Notes under the pieces: generated by a model
Told to the model about the DNA's origin: nothing
What the model saw: only the letters and a program-made list of their open reading frames with translations
Database searches by the model: none
Shown here: positions 30,486 through 38,096 of the stretch, one piece after another
Layout: each line of letters starts with the position of its first letter
Numbering within the stretch: the stretch's first letter is position 1
IMG/VR virus record: IMGVR_UViG_3300021957_000115
Coordinates: 1-38,096 of that record
DNA length: 38,096 nucleotides
Origin: a virus
Reading direction: 5' to 3' (one strand)
Translations under genes and position numbers: made by a program

Positions 30486-31124
30486 ATGAAACTAGAAAGT
30501 AACAAAAAAAGCTCATCATTTGAGCCAATATCAGAAGACCTACACGAAGCAGTGTGTATCGGTTCAATCGGAATCGGTAAGCAAACATTCGTGTATAACG
30601 GAGAAACCAAGATCCTAAACAAAATGCTCCTATTATGGGAAATCCCAAAAGAGCGAAGAGAATGGGAGAACAAAGAGGGTGAAAAATTTGAAGGGCCAGC
30701 AACCATTTCAAAAGAATACACAGTAAGCTTCAATGAAAAATCAAACCTAGTAAAAGACCTCAAGCAATGGCTTGGTGAAAAAGACTTTGAAGGTTTTGAC
30801 ACCGACGACTTAGTTGGTCAAAGCTGCCGATTGATGATTGGACACTCAAAAGGAAAAAACCAGAACGCAGACAAAACATATGCAAACGTGACTGGTATTT
30901 CCAAGTATAAAGGAGATCCCATCGAACCAGAACAAGAGCTTGTGTGTTACAACCCAGAAAACCACACTGAAGAGTCCTTTTCAAAACTCAAAGAGTGGAT
31001 TCAGAAAAAAGTAATCCTTGCTGATGGAACATGCCCACATGTGGAAGGAAACAAAACTGGAGACATCCCCAAAAGCAATCAAAGTGAAATCACTGAGCCC
31101 CAAAAAGAGGATATTCCATTTTAA
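30486..31124 (+). CDS. Single-stranded DNA-binding protein (phage SSB-like)
   Basis: A 212-residue protein whose N-terminal ~140 residues look like an OB-type fold (A-V-C-I-G-S-I-G-I-G-K-Q, then L-L-L-W-E-I, then G-Q-S-C-R-L-M-I-G and Y-A-N-V-T-G-I-S). The C-terminus ends E-D-I-P-F, the acidic-aromatic tip by which SSBs recruit partner replication enzymes. It sits in the replication region ahead of the helicase genes. A strong terminator follows. Confidence 0.8.
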   Translation: MKLESNKKSSSFEPISEDLHEAVCIGSIGIGKQTFVYNGETKILNKMLLLWEIPKERREWENKEGEKFEGPATISKEYTVSFNEKSNLVKDLKQWLGEKDFEGFDTDDLVGQSCRLMIGHSKGKNQNADKTYANVTGISKYKGDPIEPEQELVCYNPENHTEESFSKLKEWIQKKVILADGTCPHVEGNKTGDIPKSNQSEITEPQKEDIPF

Positions 31125-31163
31125 ATAATTTCAACTAAAAGTTGGATGTTGTGATAATAGTGC

Positions 31164-31200
31164 GACCCCTCATCTGGTAAAATAGGTGAGGGGTCATTTT
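31164..31200 (+). terminator. Intrinsic terminator after the SSB gene
   Basis: GACCCCTCATCT pairs with AGGTGAGGGGTC (one G-U pair), followed by ATTTT. It lies 40 bp after the SSB stop and ends this transcript. Confidence 0.88.
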
Positions 31201-31238
31201 CATCAAAAACCTGATTAAATCAAAGATACAAATATCAT

Positions 31239-31466
31239 ATGAGCACAAGAGAAGTAGAAACAACAATATTTGACGATGACGACAATGCTATACACATAAA
31301 AGCGATTTTGATTGAAGGAATGAAAGGAATGAAAGATGTATATGGACTGCAAGAAACCCCAGATGATGAAGATGAAGTAGAAATCATAGAATCAATAAAC
31401 GAAAAAGAAGAACACGTAGAACTAACACAAGAACAACTCGACAAAGCAATAAGTGAACTAAACTGA
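31239..31466 (+). CDS. Small acidic unknown protein
   Basis: A 75-residue highly acidic protein (F-D-D-D-D-N near residue 11, E-T-P-D-D-E-D-E-V-E). It begins the unit after the SSB terminator and lies 5 bp before the next gene. DNA-mimic character is possible from charge, but there is no other evidence. Confidence 0.6.
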   Translation: MSTREVETTIFDDDDNAIHIKAILIEGMKGMKDVYGLQETPDDEDEVEIIESINEKEEHVELTQEQLDKAISELN

Positions 31467-31471
31467 AAAAT

Positions 31472-32209
31472 ATGAAAAACAACGAAATCGTAAAAAAAGT
31501 AAAAGCTGACGAAAAGCTAGGAAACGTAATTCTTTTTGGAGAAAAAGGAGAAAAGCAGATTCTTGAAATAACAGGGAGAGAAAAAACCATTTACAGTAAA
31601 ACAAAGCTATACATCAATATAGATGAAGAAAAAACACCTACGATTCACAGCCTACAAAAGATAACAAGAAAAGGGCTAAAAGAAGTTGTTTCCTACATAC
31701 ATGAAAAATTCATGGGAACAAAAAAAGAAGAGCTCAAAGCCCTTACAGGACTAAAGGAATGGAGCTCACCCGAAAGTGATTTATGGATATATTATGGAGA
31801 AAACAACGCAAACAGCATAATGGAATTATATGATCGTAGATTCACAAACTACTCATTAGAGCCCGTGTGCATTGACAGTATAAACGTAATGACAATTGAA
31901 GAGCTAAAAAAACGAGTAGATTTATATTATGAAACCACCTTCAATCAAAAACCAGAGGAAATAACCAAAGAAAGATATTGGGAAATGCTAGAAGTGCTTC
32001 CACCTGTCAGATGGGAAAACAATGTTTTTTATGTTGCAGAAGCATACGTAGGATACATCCACTCAATGTTCTGTAAATTAAACGACAGGTATTTTGAAGC
32101 CCTAAGAGACGTTAATAAAACAAGCAACGCTGACTTCATTCTTGAATGCCAAATGCTAATAAACGAGCAGGAAGAGTGTGAACAAGAAAAGAACGCCGAA
32201 AACAACTAA
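31472..32209 (+). CDS. Unknown phage protein, DUF1419-like box
   Basis: A 245-residue protein. Most of it is unrecognised. Near residues 170-185 it has W-E-M-L-E-V-L-P-P-V-R-W followed by N-N-V-F-Y-V-A-E, a box recalling DUF1419-type phage proteins, but the match is short. It lies 5 bp after the previous gene and 12 bp before the next. Confidence 0.6.
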   Translation: MKNNEIVKKVKADEKLGNVILFGEKGEKQILEITGREKTIYSKTKLYINIDEEKTPTIHSLQKITRKGLKEVVSYIHEKFMGTKKEELKALTGLKEWSSPESDLWIYYGENNANSIMELYDRRFTNYSLEPVCIDSINVMTIEELKKRVDLYYETTFNQKPEEITKERYWEMLEVLPPVRWENNVFYVAEAYVGYIHSMFCKLNDRYFEALRDVNKTSNADFILECQMLINEQEECEQEKNAENN

Positions 32210-32221
32210 AAACAATATATC

Positions 32222-32494
32222 ATGGACGAACCAACACCAAAAGAAGCCTATCAACAAGGCTACAACGCAAAAATAACAGATAACCCACCAAAATGGGAGC
32301 TTGCTCTCATTGAAGAATGGTTCAAAGGAAGAGACGACAAATGCTATGATTTACATTTTGAAGATTCATTCAAAGAACAAATGTTAGCCTATGAAACTGG
32401 TTACCTAGACGCTGAAGCGGGTATAGTAGACCATCCACGAAGCACCTCAGACAAAGCTTACCTTGAAGGGGTGAAAGAATTTACAGCAACCTAA
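32222..32494 (+). CDS. Small acidic unknown protein
   Basis: A 90-residue acidic protein rich in aromatic residues (Y-Q-Q-G-Y-N-A, Y-E-T-G-Y-L-D-A-E-A-G). No family recognised. It lies in a dense unit of plus-strand genes before the GHKL-like gene. Confidence 0.6.
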   Translation: MDEPTPKEAYQQGYNAKITDNPPKWELALIEEWFKGRDDKCYDLHFEDSFKEQMLAYETGYLDAEAGIVDHPRSTSDKAYLEGVKEFTAT

Positions 32495-32501
32495 AAAGTC
32501 A

Positions 32502-32795
32502 ATGAACAAGCCATTAGAACTAAAAGACGGAAGAATAAAAGTCACTAGATACCGATTCAATCAGATAAAGAAACTAGAATCTGCAACTGAAATAATTAAA
32601 ATAATGGAATACCTAGTAAAAGCCCAAGAAGAAGAAATATCAGCCCATCAATACAATAATTACATGGAAAAAGTAAGTATTTTTCTACTTAAACCAGTCA
32701 AAATTAAAAGTAATGAAGCAAAAATACAAAAATGGATTTCAGGGCTAATAACAAAGGTTAACAACTACAAAGAAGATCACATCTTCATCATTTAA
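32502..32795 (+). CDS. Small basic unknown protein
   Basis: A 97-residue basic, helical protein (Y-R-F-N-Q-I-K-K-L-E-S-A). It ends directly before the GTG start of the next small gene. No family recognised. Confidence 0.6.
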   Translation: MNKPLELKDGRIKVTRYRFNQIKKLESATEIIKIMEYLVKAQEEEISAHQYNNYMEKVSIFLLKPVKIKSNEAKIQKWISGLITKVNNYKEDHIFII

Positions 32796-32948
32796 GTGAA
32801 AACAAAAACCTTAGAATTTGATCTAAGTCAATCTGCTGAATCAGATGCATTTGGCAACGTCTGTAAATCATTAAACCAAAACGGCATCCCTTATTCTGTC
32901 TCCAATAGTGGATGCTTAGCAATTATCACCATCGGAGACGGATATTAA
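32796..32948 (+). CDS. 50-residue unknown protein, GTG start
   Basis: GTG 32796 opens a 50-codon frame (MKTKTLEFDLSQSAESDAFG, ending IITIGDGY) that fills the space between its neighbours exactly: 0 bp to the previous stop and 4 bp to the next start. It has a beta-rich, soluble composition. Its fit between packed genes supports it; no family is known to me. Confidence 0.55.
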   Translation: MKTKTLEFDLSQSAESDAFGNVCKSLNQNGIPYSVSNSGCLAIITIGDGY

Positions 32949-32952
32949 CATT

Positions 32953-33360
32953 ATGGACAGCAGAGACACATGCCACGAATACATTTGGTGGACATCAATC
33001 GACAAAAGGAAGCGAACAGCAAAGCCAAAAAAAGGAATCTTTTCTGACGGAGAACTATTCACAGAGAAAAGCATTCCTTTTGAATTTGATGTTTGCCACA
33101 CATGCCAAGGAGACGGGAGCTATGTCAACCCCTCCATTGATAGTCATGGCCTCTCAGCAGATGAATGGAATGAATGGGATGAACAGGAACGGAATACATA
33201 CATGAACGGAGGATATGACATCAAATGCAGGCTCTGTTCAGGACAGAAAGTAATCCCCTATCCCTCAGAGCTTAAACATCAGCAACAACTAGAAGAACAC
33301 TACGCAGAAATGCACAGCTACCAAGAAGAACAAGAATCAGAGCGCCGTATGGGCTGCTAA
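32953..33360 (+). CDS. Conserved phage protein with zinc-finger-like Cys pairs
   Basis: A 135-residue protein with C-H-T-C-Q-G-D-G-S-Y-V-N-P-S-I-D near residues 48-63 and C-R-L-C-S-G near 92-97. The two CxxC pairs and the V-N-P-S-I-D box match a widespread small phage family with a DnaJ-like zinc finger (rubredoxin-like pairs). Function unknown; a regulatory or DNA-interaction role is plausible. Confidence 0.75.
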   Translation: MDSRDTCHEYIWWTSIDKRKRTAKPKKGIFSDGELFTEKSIPFEFDVCHTCQGDGSYVNPSIDSHGLSADEWNEWDEQERNTYMNGGYDIKCRLCSGQKVIPYPSELKHQQQLEEHYAEMHSYQEEQESERRMGC

Positions 33361-33398
33361 ACAAATCACTAAAAAACAAAAAACAAAAAAACAACAAC

Positions 33399-34607
33399 AT
33401 GAACAACACACTAACATTCGTCAACAAGCTAGAACTAGACCCTATCTCATTCTCTGTAATGGGAGCTTCTGTCAAAGGAGACGACTCAGCCATTGGATTC
33501 TTTGGATCAGGGTTAAAATACGCCATTGCAGTTATGCTAAGGCACAACGTTGATTTCAACATCAAAACCCACGGGAAAGAATACAAGTTTTACTCTGAAA
33601 AAAGGAGTTTCCGAGGTGAAGATATTAATCTCATCCTGTGCAATGAGAAGGAACTTGGTTACACAACTGAGTTTGGAAAAACATGGACACTTGAGCAAGC
33701 ATTCAGAGAGCTTTATTGCAACACTCTTGACGAAGGAGGAAAGGTAGGAGTTGGTGGAGAAGTCAACGCTGATCACCAAACGGTTATTTCTGTAAACGAC
33801 CACAGGATGAACGAACAATACAGCAATAGGTGGGAAAACTTTCTTTTCCATAGCGATCCAATATGGAGCAATGATAAAGGTCAAATCCACGCACCAAAAA
33901 CAAACAACCAAAACAACAAGTATTACAAGGGTGTTAAAGTAGGGGCGTCAAACCAAGAAATGCTGTTTCAATACAACATCACTAAAGACTGCAAGCTCAC
34001 TGAGGACAGGACTCTTAAATACCAATTTGAGTGGGATGATTCCGTGGCTGATGTAATCTTAACCCTCAGAGACAAAAAGATTCTCAACCGCATCCTAAAA
34101 AGAGGCGAAGAAACGTTTGAGGGAGAGCTTAGCTACTCCGAGTTTTCCGTAGACAGGAATGCGTCAGAAGAATTTATTGAGGTGGCAAACGAACTAAACA
34201 AGAAGGGAAAGTTGAAAAATAGAAATTTGATTTCCGTTTTACAAGCCAAAAACCCCACCAAGGTAGAAGATCAAGCCGAAGACCTCACCAAAAAAGAAGA
34301 GATGATCCTTAAAGATTGCTACTCAATGCTGGAGGCAGCAGGGTATTACACACAAGGCTTCCCGTTGATTAAATTCAAATCTGAAAACACATCTTTACTT
34401 GGACTGGCTAAGGATGGAAAAATCTTCATTGAGTCTAAATGCTTCAAATTAGGGCCGAGAGAGTTGGCTGTAACCATTCTAGAAGAGTTTTTCCACCTTA
34501 AATCTGGTCTAAGCGACATGACAAGACCGTTCCAGAACTTCATTTTTGAACAGCTTGGGGAGAAAATTGAACAAATAAGGGATCTCAAAGAAAAGTTGAA
34601 CCGTTAA
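33399..34607 (+). CDS. Conserved phage protein, possible GHKL-like ATPase with EExxH C-terminus
   Basis: A 402-residue protein of a widely distributed phage family. Its N-terminal box I-G-F-F-G-S-G-L-K-Y-A-I-A (residues 32-44) resembles the glycine-rich loop of GHKL ATPases, and R-E-L-Y-C-N-T-L-D-E-G-G follows at 103-114. The C-terminal part has E-E-F-F-H-L-K-S-G at 362-370, a metalloprotease-like EExxH, then D-x-T-R-x-F-Q-N. Both assignments are inferred. The family has no established function known to me. Confidence 0.72.
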   Translation: MNNTLTFVNKLELDPISFSVMGASVKGDDSAIGFFGSGLKYAIAVMLRHNVDFNIKTHGKEYKFYSEKRSFRGEDINLILCNEKELGYTTEFGKTWTLEQAFRELYCNTLDEGGKVGVGGEVNADHQTVISVNDHRMNEQYSNRWENFLFHSDPIWSNDKGQIHAPKTNNQNNKYYKGVKVGASNQEMLFQYNITKDCKLTEDRTLKYQFEWDDSVADVILTLRDKKILNRILKRGEETFEGELSYSEFSVDRNASEEFIEVANELNKKGKLKNRNLISVLQAKNPTKVEDQAEDLTKKEEMILKDCYSMLEAAGYYTQGFPLIKFKSENTSLLGLAKDGKIFIESKCFKLGPRELAVTILEEFFHLKSGLSDMTRPFQNFIFEQLGEKIEQIRDLKEKLNR

Positions 34608-34625
34608 GTTACACTAAACACTTCA

Positions 34626-35240
34626 ATGAAATTGATTGATGAAATACTTCGTGAGCGCATAAATAAAATAGCAGATGAATACAATTCACGAAAAGATATT
34701 GAATTTAAAATAAATCAAGCGGGTATCGAAGAAATGCTATTATCCGCTAAAAACAAAATAATAGAATCGCTTCTAAGTGAGTTCACGGACGGACAGTTAA
34801 GAGTTCTTGCCTTTAAAAATAAGAATAAAAAGGCTTCTAAGACCTTTAAAGAGGACTTTAGTGAAACAACACCGAAAGACATCCAAGAAGCCGTAGAAGC
34901 CGCGCACGGGGCAAACAGAGCCACCCTAAGTGACGTTGAAGAGTTCAATGATCAGTGGATGAAATTACCCGTGCCAATAAAAGGCAGAAACGCACCAATT
35001 TCTCCATCAATCAAAGAAAAATTCAGAACGAGAATGAAAAGCCGATTCTTTAGAGAGAATTGGAAAGAAGGAATGGAAGCCATGAGCACTGACCCATTCT
35101 GTCTCGGGGACAACGATAGAAACTGGGTTGCTGATAAAGCTTACTTTCTAAAACCAGACACACTAGAAAGACTGCTAAACAGAAAAGATGCAAGAAAATC
35201 AAAAAGCGTAGAAAAGAAAATACCAAACCAGTTTAAATAA
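34626..35240 (+). CDS. Helicase-loader-like replication protein (probable)
   Basis: A 204-residue protein. The C-terminal ~70 residues, with F-C-L-G-D-N-D-R-N-W-V-A-D-K-A-Y-F-L and T-L-E-R-L-L, match the C-terminal box found in phage replication initiators and helicase loaders (G-x-N-x-x-W-x-A-D). The N-terminal half is helical and charged. The gene sits just before the replicative helicase, which it may load. The family name is uncertain. Confidence 0.6.
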   Translation: MKLIDEILRERINKIADEYNSRKDIEFKINQAGIEEMLLSAKNKIIESLLSEFTDGQLRVLAFKNKNKKASKTFKEDFSETTPKDIQEAVEAAHGANRATLSDVEEFNDQWMKLPVPIKGRNAPISPSIKEKFRTRMKSRFFRENWKEGMEAMSTDPFCLGDNDRNWVADKAYFLKPDTLERLLNRKDARKSKSVEKKIPNQFK

Positions 35241-35285
35241 CGCCAAAGATCAACCACCCGCCGAACAAAAAGACGACTTTAAATC

Positions 35286-36611
35286 ATGTCACACAAAAGT
35301 ATGCCGTGGGAAAAAGAACCCACACCACACAGCACATCAATTGAAAAATCAGTATTGTCGTGCCTATTCCAATATGAGGATTTGCCAGAAGAGGGAACTA
35401 TCAACAAAAACCTATTCTTTCACCCAGCACATCAAATAGTTTATGAAGAAATCAAAAAGCTTAGAAGACCAATAGATATTATTGTTCTGGTTCAAAAATT
35501 AACAGAAGAAAAAACAATAGCAAATGTTGGTGGAGCATCAGGAATTACTGAGATATTTACTTATCAGCCAACATCAACCAACTTTAGCTCACACTTAACA
35601 AAATTACATCAATACGCAGCAAGAAGACAGGCCATTAAAGCAGCACTAGAACTGCTAGAGTCAGCATACGACATGTCTGACGATGAGATGTATATAGAAA
35701 AAACAAGAATACCAATGGAGAAGGTGGCTGAAGTAGCTGAAGCGGCATCACCATCAAGAAGCAGGGAAGATATTGTAGTTGCAGTAATAGAAAGATTTGC
35801 TGAGAGGGTTCAAAACAAAGAATCCATTATGGGCTGGCTAACTGGAATCTATGAAATAGACGAAACATTCAAAGGACTACACCCCAAACAAATATTTATT
35901 GTAGGAGGTTTCCCTACATCAGGAAAAACAGTAATGGCAATTCAGTCATTATTCAACATAGCAAACAAAGGAGTTCCAACCCTAATGCTGTCACTAGAAA
36001 TGCCAGCTGAGGGAATCGCAAACCGAAACCTGATAATAGCATCTGAAGTTGAAGCAGAAGCTGTTAACGACCCACACGAATACGCCAGAAAAAAAGGAAA
36101 AGAAGGAATAACCAAAAACCAACTAAGCAGAATCAGAGAAGGTGCAAGAAAACTAAAAGAAACCCCAATCTTTTTTGAAGATCCAACAGGAGCAAGGCTA
36201 TCAACCATATGCATCCTAATAAGAAAGCACGTCAAAAAAAATAACGTAAGAGTCATAGCTGTAGACTACATACAACTAATCAGGGGGCCGAAAGGATTAA
36301 CAAAAGAACAAGAAATGGCAGCATGTTCACACGCATTCCAAGCACTAGCAAAAGAACTAAATGTTTGTATCATTCTCCTCTCACAACTAAACAGAGACGG
36401 GAACCATAAATATGCTGAGGCAATTAATGAAGACGCAGACGCAGCTGTAAATATAGCTCAAATACTCGACAAGGAATCAGAGGACTACCAGAAACACATA
36501 GGTTTATCTGTAAAAAAAGACAGACACGGAGGATCAACAGGAGCGTTCTTAAATGTAATACTAGACAAAGAGTTTTTAAAGTTTAGAACAAAACTACCAC
36601 AAGACAAATAA
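35286..36611 (+). CDS. Replicative DNA helicase, DnaB-like
   Basis: A 441-residue DnaB-type helicase. Residues 15-120 form the DnaB N-terminal domain (S-I-E-K-S-V-L-S-C-L, then F-F-H-P-A-H-Q-I-V-Y-E). The RecA-fold motor shows Walker A G-G-F-P-T-S-G-K-T (207-215), Walker B V-I-A-V-D-Y-I-Q (323-330) and L-S-Q-L-N-R (365-370). It would unwind DNA at the phage fork and act with the SSB and the loader-like protein. The length is slightly below bacterial DnaB (about 470). Confidence 0.92.
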   Translation: MSHKSMPWEKEPTPHSTSIEKSVLSCLFQYEDLPEEGTINKNLFFHPAHQIVYEEIKKLRRPIDIIVLVQKLTEEKTIANVGGASGITEIFTYQPTSTNFSSHLTKLHQYAARRQAIKAALELLESAYDMSDDEMYIEKTRIPMEKVAEVAEAASPSRSREDIVVAVIERFAERVQNKESIMGWLTGIYEIDETFKGLHPKQIFIVGGFPTSGKTVMAIQSLFNIANKGVPTLMLSLEMPAEGIANRNLIIASEVEAEAVNDPHEYARKKGKEGITKNQLSRIREGARKLKETPIFFEDPTGARLSTICILIRKHVKKNNVRVIAVDYIQLIRGPKGLTKEQEMAACSHAFQALAKELNVCIILLSQLNRDGNHKYAEAINEDADAAVNIAQILDKESEDYQKHIGLSVKKDRHGGSTGAFLNVILDKEFLKFRTKLPQDK

Positions 36612-36615
36612 GATT

Positions 36616-36813
36616 ATGCCAAAACTACCAAGAAACGGAACAAAGCGATACACCAAGCGAAGCGAACAACGTGATTGGACAGGGAAGAACACCCTCCCCA
36701 TTAGCACTTCCAACCAAGATGTAGATCATAAAAAGTTTTCAGCATCCCCATTATGGTGTCCAGATTGCGGGTTTGGAAAAAACTCATGCAAATGCAAAAA
36801 AGAACCAAAATGA
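36616..36813 (+). CDS. Small zinc-ribbon-like protein
   Basis: A 65-residue basic protein with C-P-D-C-G-F-G-K-N-S-C-K-C near the C-terminus, a four-Cys cluster resembling a zinc ribbon. The N-terminal half is basic and disordered. It lies 4 bp after the helicase and overlaps the next gene (ATGA). Confidence 0.65.
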   Translation: MPKLPRNGTKRYTKRSEQRDWTGKNTLPISTSNQDVDHKKFSASPLWCPDCGFGKNSCKCKKEPK

Positions 36814-37352
36814 ACGAACACAAAACAATACAAGAATGGCTAGACTATCGACACCCCGACATCTGGAAAACACTAAGCCCTAAAACAAAAGAACTTCTAG
36901 AAAAAGATCATCCAGTAGACGTTTTTGATGAAGCTGTCGACTACGCGGATAGTCATAACGCCAGCAACCAGCATAAAGCAGGCCTCGCCTTCTACTTAGA
37001 AGCTTCAGAATCTGAAAGAAAAGCCGCGCGAACCTGCCTAAAAGACGAATATAAATTCCAAGAGCTAAATCCTCTTAATTTAATGTGCAACCACAACTTC
37101 CACATTATAATGAACAGATATAATAAAACTGTTAAGCAAGATTTAAAAAATCTATACAGCACACTGAAAGAAGACACGCAATCGGAAAAAAGCGACCTTA
37201 AAAAAGAAGTAGATTTAATCAGAAAAGCCGCAAATGAAACCGAAGATCAGAATATAAAAAAAATCTTAGAAGACAGCGCATCAAATCTAGAAAAAAAAGC
37301 CCAAAAATGGCTAAAGCATATAGTGAAATATCGTAAAAACCTAAACATATGA
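36810..37352 (+). CDS. Unknown helical phage protein
   Basis: A 180-residue protein starting at ATG 36810 (MNEHKTIQEWLDYRHPDIW), which overlaps the zinc-ribbon gene stop; an upstream in-frame ATG at 36753 is less consistent. The central part has a Cys-poor helical core and the C-terminal 80 residues form a highly charged coiled coil (E-V-D-L-I-R-K-A-A-N-E-T). No family recognised. Confidence 0.65.
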   Translation: MNEHKTIQEWLDYRHPDIWKTLSPKTKELLEKDHPVDVFDEAVDYADSHNASNQHKAGLAFYLEASESERKAARTCLKDEYKFQELNPLNLMCNHNFHIIMNRYNKTVKQDLKNLYSTLKEDTQSEKSDLKKEVDLIRKAANETEDQNIKKILEDSASNLEKKAQKWLKHIVKYRKNLNI

Positions 37353-37537
37353 AAATAACACTACAAGAAACACAAACTACCCAGCTAAAAACAAGACCAG
37401 CTAAAACCGTTTCAATTGAAATACAAACAGACGAACCAGAATACAAAACAATACTGAACGAACTTTTGTTACCCGCGCTATCAGCGCTAGGATACAACGA
37501 GACGGCACTCGCTAAAATCACATTTGACGACGAGTAA
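37349..37537 (+). CDS. Small unknown protein
   Basis: A 62-residue protein beginning MKITLQETQTTQLKTRPAK, Thr-rich at the N-terminus and with a helical end. Overlaps the previous stop (ATGA). No family recognised. Confidence 0.55.
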   Translation: MKITLQETQTTQLKTRPAKTVSIEIQTDEPEYKTILNELLLPALSALGYNETALAKITFDDE

Positions 37538-37552
37538 CAAACAACCAACGAT

Positions 37553-37825
37553 ATGAAAAAAGATAAAACAAAAACCAAACTAAGCGGCAAGCTGTCGGGT
37601 GTTTCGGAGGGATTAAAGATAGGCTCGTTTGGCTTTGTGGATAACTACAATCTAAAATGTGGGACTGATGGAGTCATGAGAGTGAAAGACGGCAGGACAC
37701 TAGATGAATACATAAATAGCCCAAGCATGGTTAAAGCCAGAAAAGACGGGGAAACAAACCATGACGATTGGATTTTAATTACAGCCACTAACTACGAGCG
37801 AGGATGCATTCCACACTGTGCATGA
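37553..37825 (+). CDS. Small basic unknown protein
   Basis: A 90-residue basic protein with G-S-F-G-F-V-D-N-Y-N-L-K-C-G-T-D-G near residues 24-40 and a Cys-containing end. The reading frame stops just before the next gene. No family recognised. Confidence 0.55.
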   Translation: MKKDKTKTKLSGKLSGVSEGLKIGSFGFVDNYNLKCGTDGVMRVKDGRTLDEYINSPSMVKARKDGETNHDDWILITATNYERGCIPHCA

Positions 37826-37861
37826 AAGATTGTTACGCGAACGCTAAGAACTGACACGACT

Positions 37862-38096
37862 ATGAATAATCCACTACACACTCAAAACGAAATCGAAAGC
37901 GACTGGAATGGGATGAAGCCTAGCAACGGAGAGGCGGCGAATAGTCGTTGTCCAGCTTCGGCTGGTTCGGTGCTTACGCTGCGATTCAATGATGGAACAG
38001 AGCGTGACTACACCGAAGAGGACTTCAATAAACTCAAATCCACAGGGATGCTATGGGAGTTCCACCATGATGCCCCGATGAAATTTACACCGAACG
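37862..38096 (+). CDS. Unknown gene running off the right edge
   Basis: ATG 37862 opens a frame of at least 78 residues (MNNPLHTQNEIESDWNGMKP) with no stop before the window end. It contains a CCAGC-TTCG-GCTGG stem, a coding-region version of the UUCG-type hairpin seen elsewhere. Family and full length are not visible. Confidence 0.6.
   Translation, partial: MNNPLHTQNEIESDWNGMKPSNGEAANSRCPASAGSVLTLRFNDGTERDYTEEDFNKLKSTGMLWEFHHDAPMKFTPN

Noticed and set aside
37815-37855. Small frame starting at the ATG after the gene at 37553 (peptide MKDCYANAKN)
   Set aside because: Ten codons only and out of frame with the neighbours; too short to support.
1-38096. tRNA or rRNA genes
   Set aside because: I found no stretch with a convincing T-arm and acceptor-stem pairing.
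1-38096. Lysogeny genes such as integrase, repressor or att site
   Set aside because: None is visible in the window, so I do not claim a temperate lifestyle or an attachment site.

Overview
The window is a stretch of a tailed double-stranded DNA phage (Caudoviricetes) or a prophage-like copy of one. Large terminase, portal, scaffold, major capsid protein, amidase/holin-like lysis genes, a DnaB-type helicase and an SSB ending in the acidic EDIPF tip are all recognisable. No integrase, repressor, tape measure or host housekeeping gene is visible, so lysogeny and host cannot be settled. Almost all genes lack a Shine-Dalgarno sequence and start after A-rich leaders, which fits a host with SD-independent initiation (Bacteroidota-like, though this is inference). 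The long portal (782 aa, coiled-coil tail) and the missing tape measure hint at a podovirus-like particle, but only weakly.

Layout. Positions 1-13939 form a minus-strand late region, read right to left: terL, a possible glycosyltransferase with a lysine-rich tail, portal, a small protein, scaffold, major capsid protein in its own promoter/terminator-bounded unit, a leucine-rich-repeat fibre-like protein, a methyltransferase, small proteins, a lipoprotein, DUF1353, amidase, a holin-like protein, and a repeat-containing fibre-like gene that runs off the left edge. A divergent spacer with a CTGT/GTGT microsatellite leads to a plus-strand island (14332-16345) of seven small unknown genes with higher GC. 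Then come a 576-bp non-coding stretch with seven 13-bp direct repeats and a minus-strand small-terminase candidate. Next is a 650-aa unknown protein bracketed by three copies of a 34-bp double micro-hairpin repeat.

From 19867 to the right edge lies a plus-strand early/middle region of about 35 tightly packed genes. It includes a winged-helix protein, several conserved phage proteins of unknown function, and a repeat locus in which two near-identical YDSEGNET-repeat genes flank a gene of 52 G-x-H-x tetrapeptides. A lipoprotein, a lone minus-strand cysteine-cluster gene, an HNH nuclease and a PD-(D/E)XK nuclease follow. A structured intergenic region with a strong terminator precedes SSB, a GHKL-like conserved phage protein, a helicase-loader-like protein and the replicative helicase. 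Together these form a replication/recombination module (HNH, PD-(D/E)XK, SSB, loader, helicase) with many small accessory genes.

The most unusual parts are the G-x-H-x tetrapeptide protein inside a 231-bp duplication, the 13-bp repeat array next to terS, the micro-hairpin repeats bracketing the 650-aa gene, and the structured non-coding stretches.
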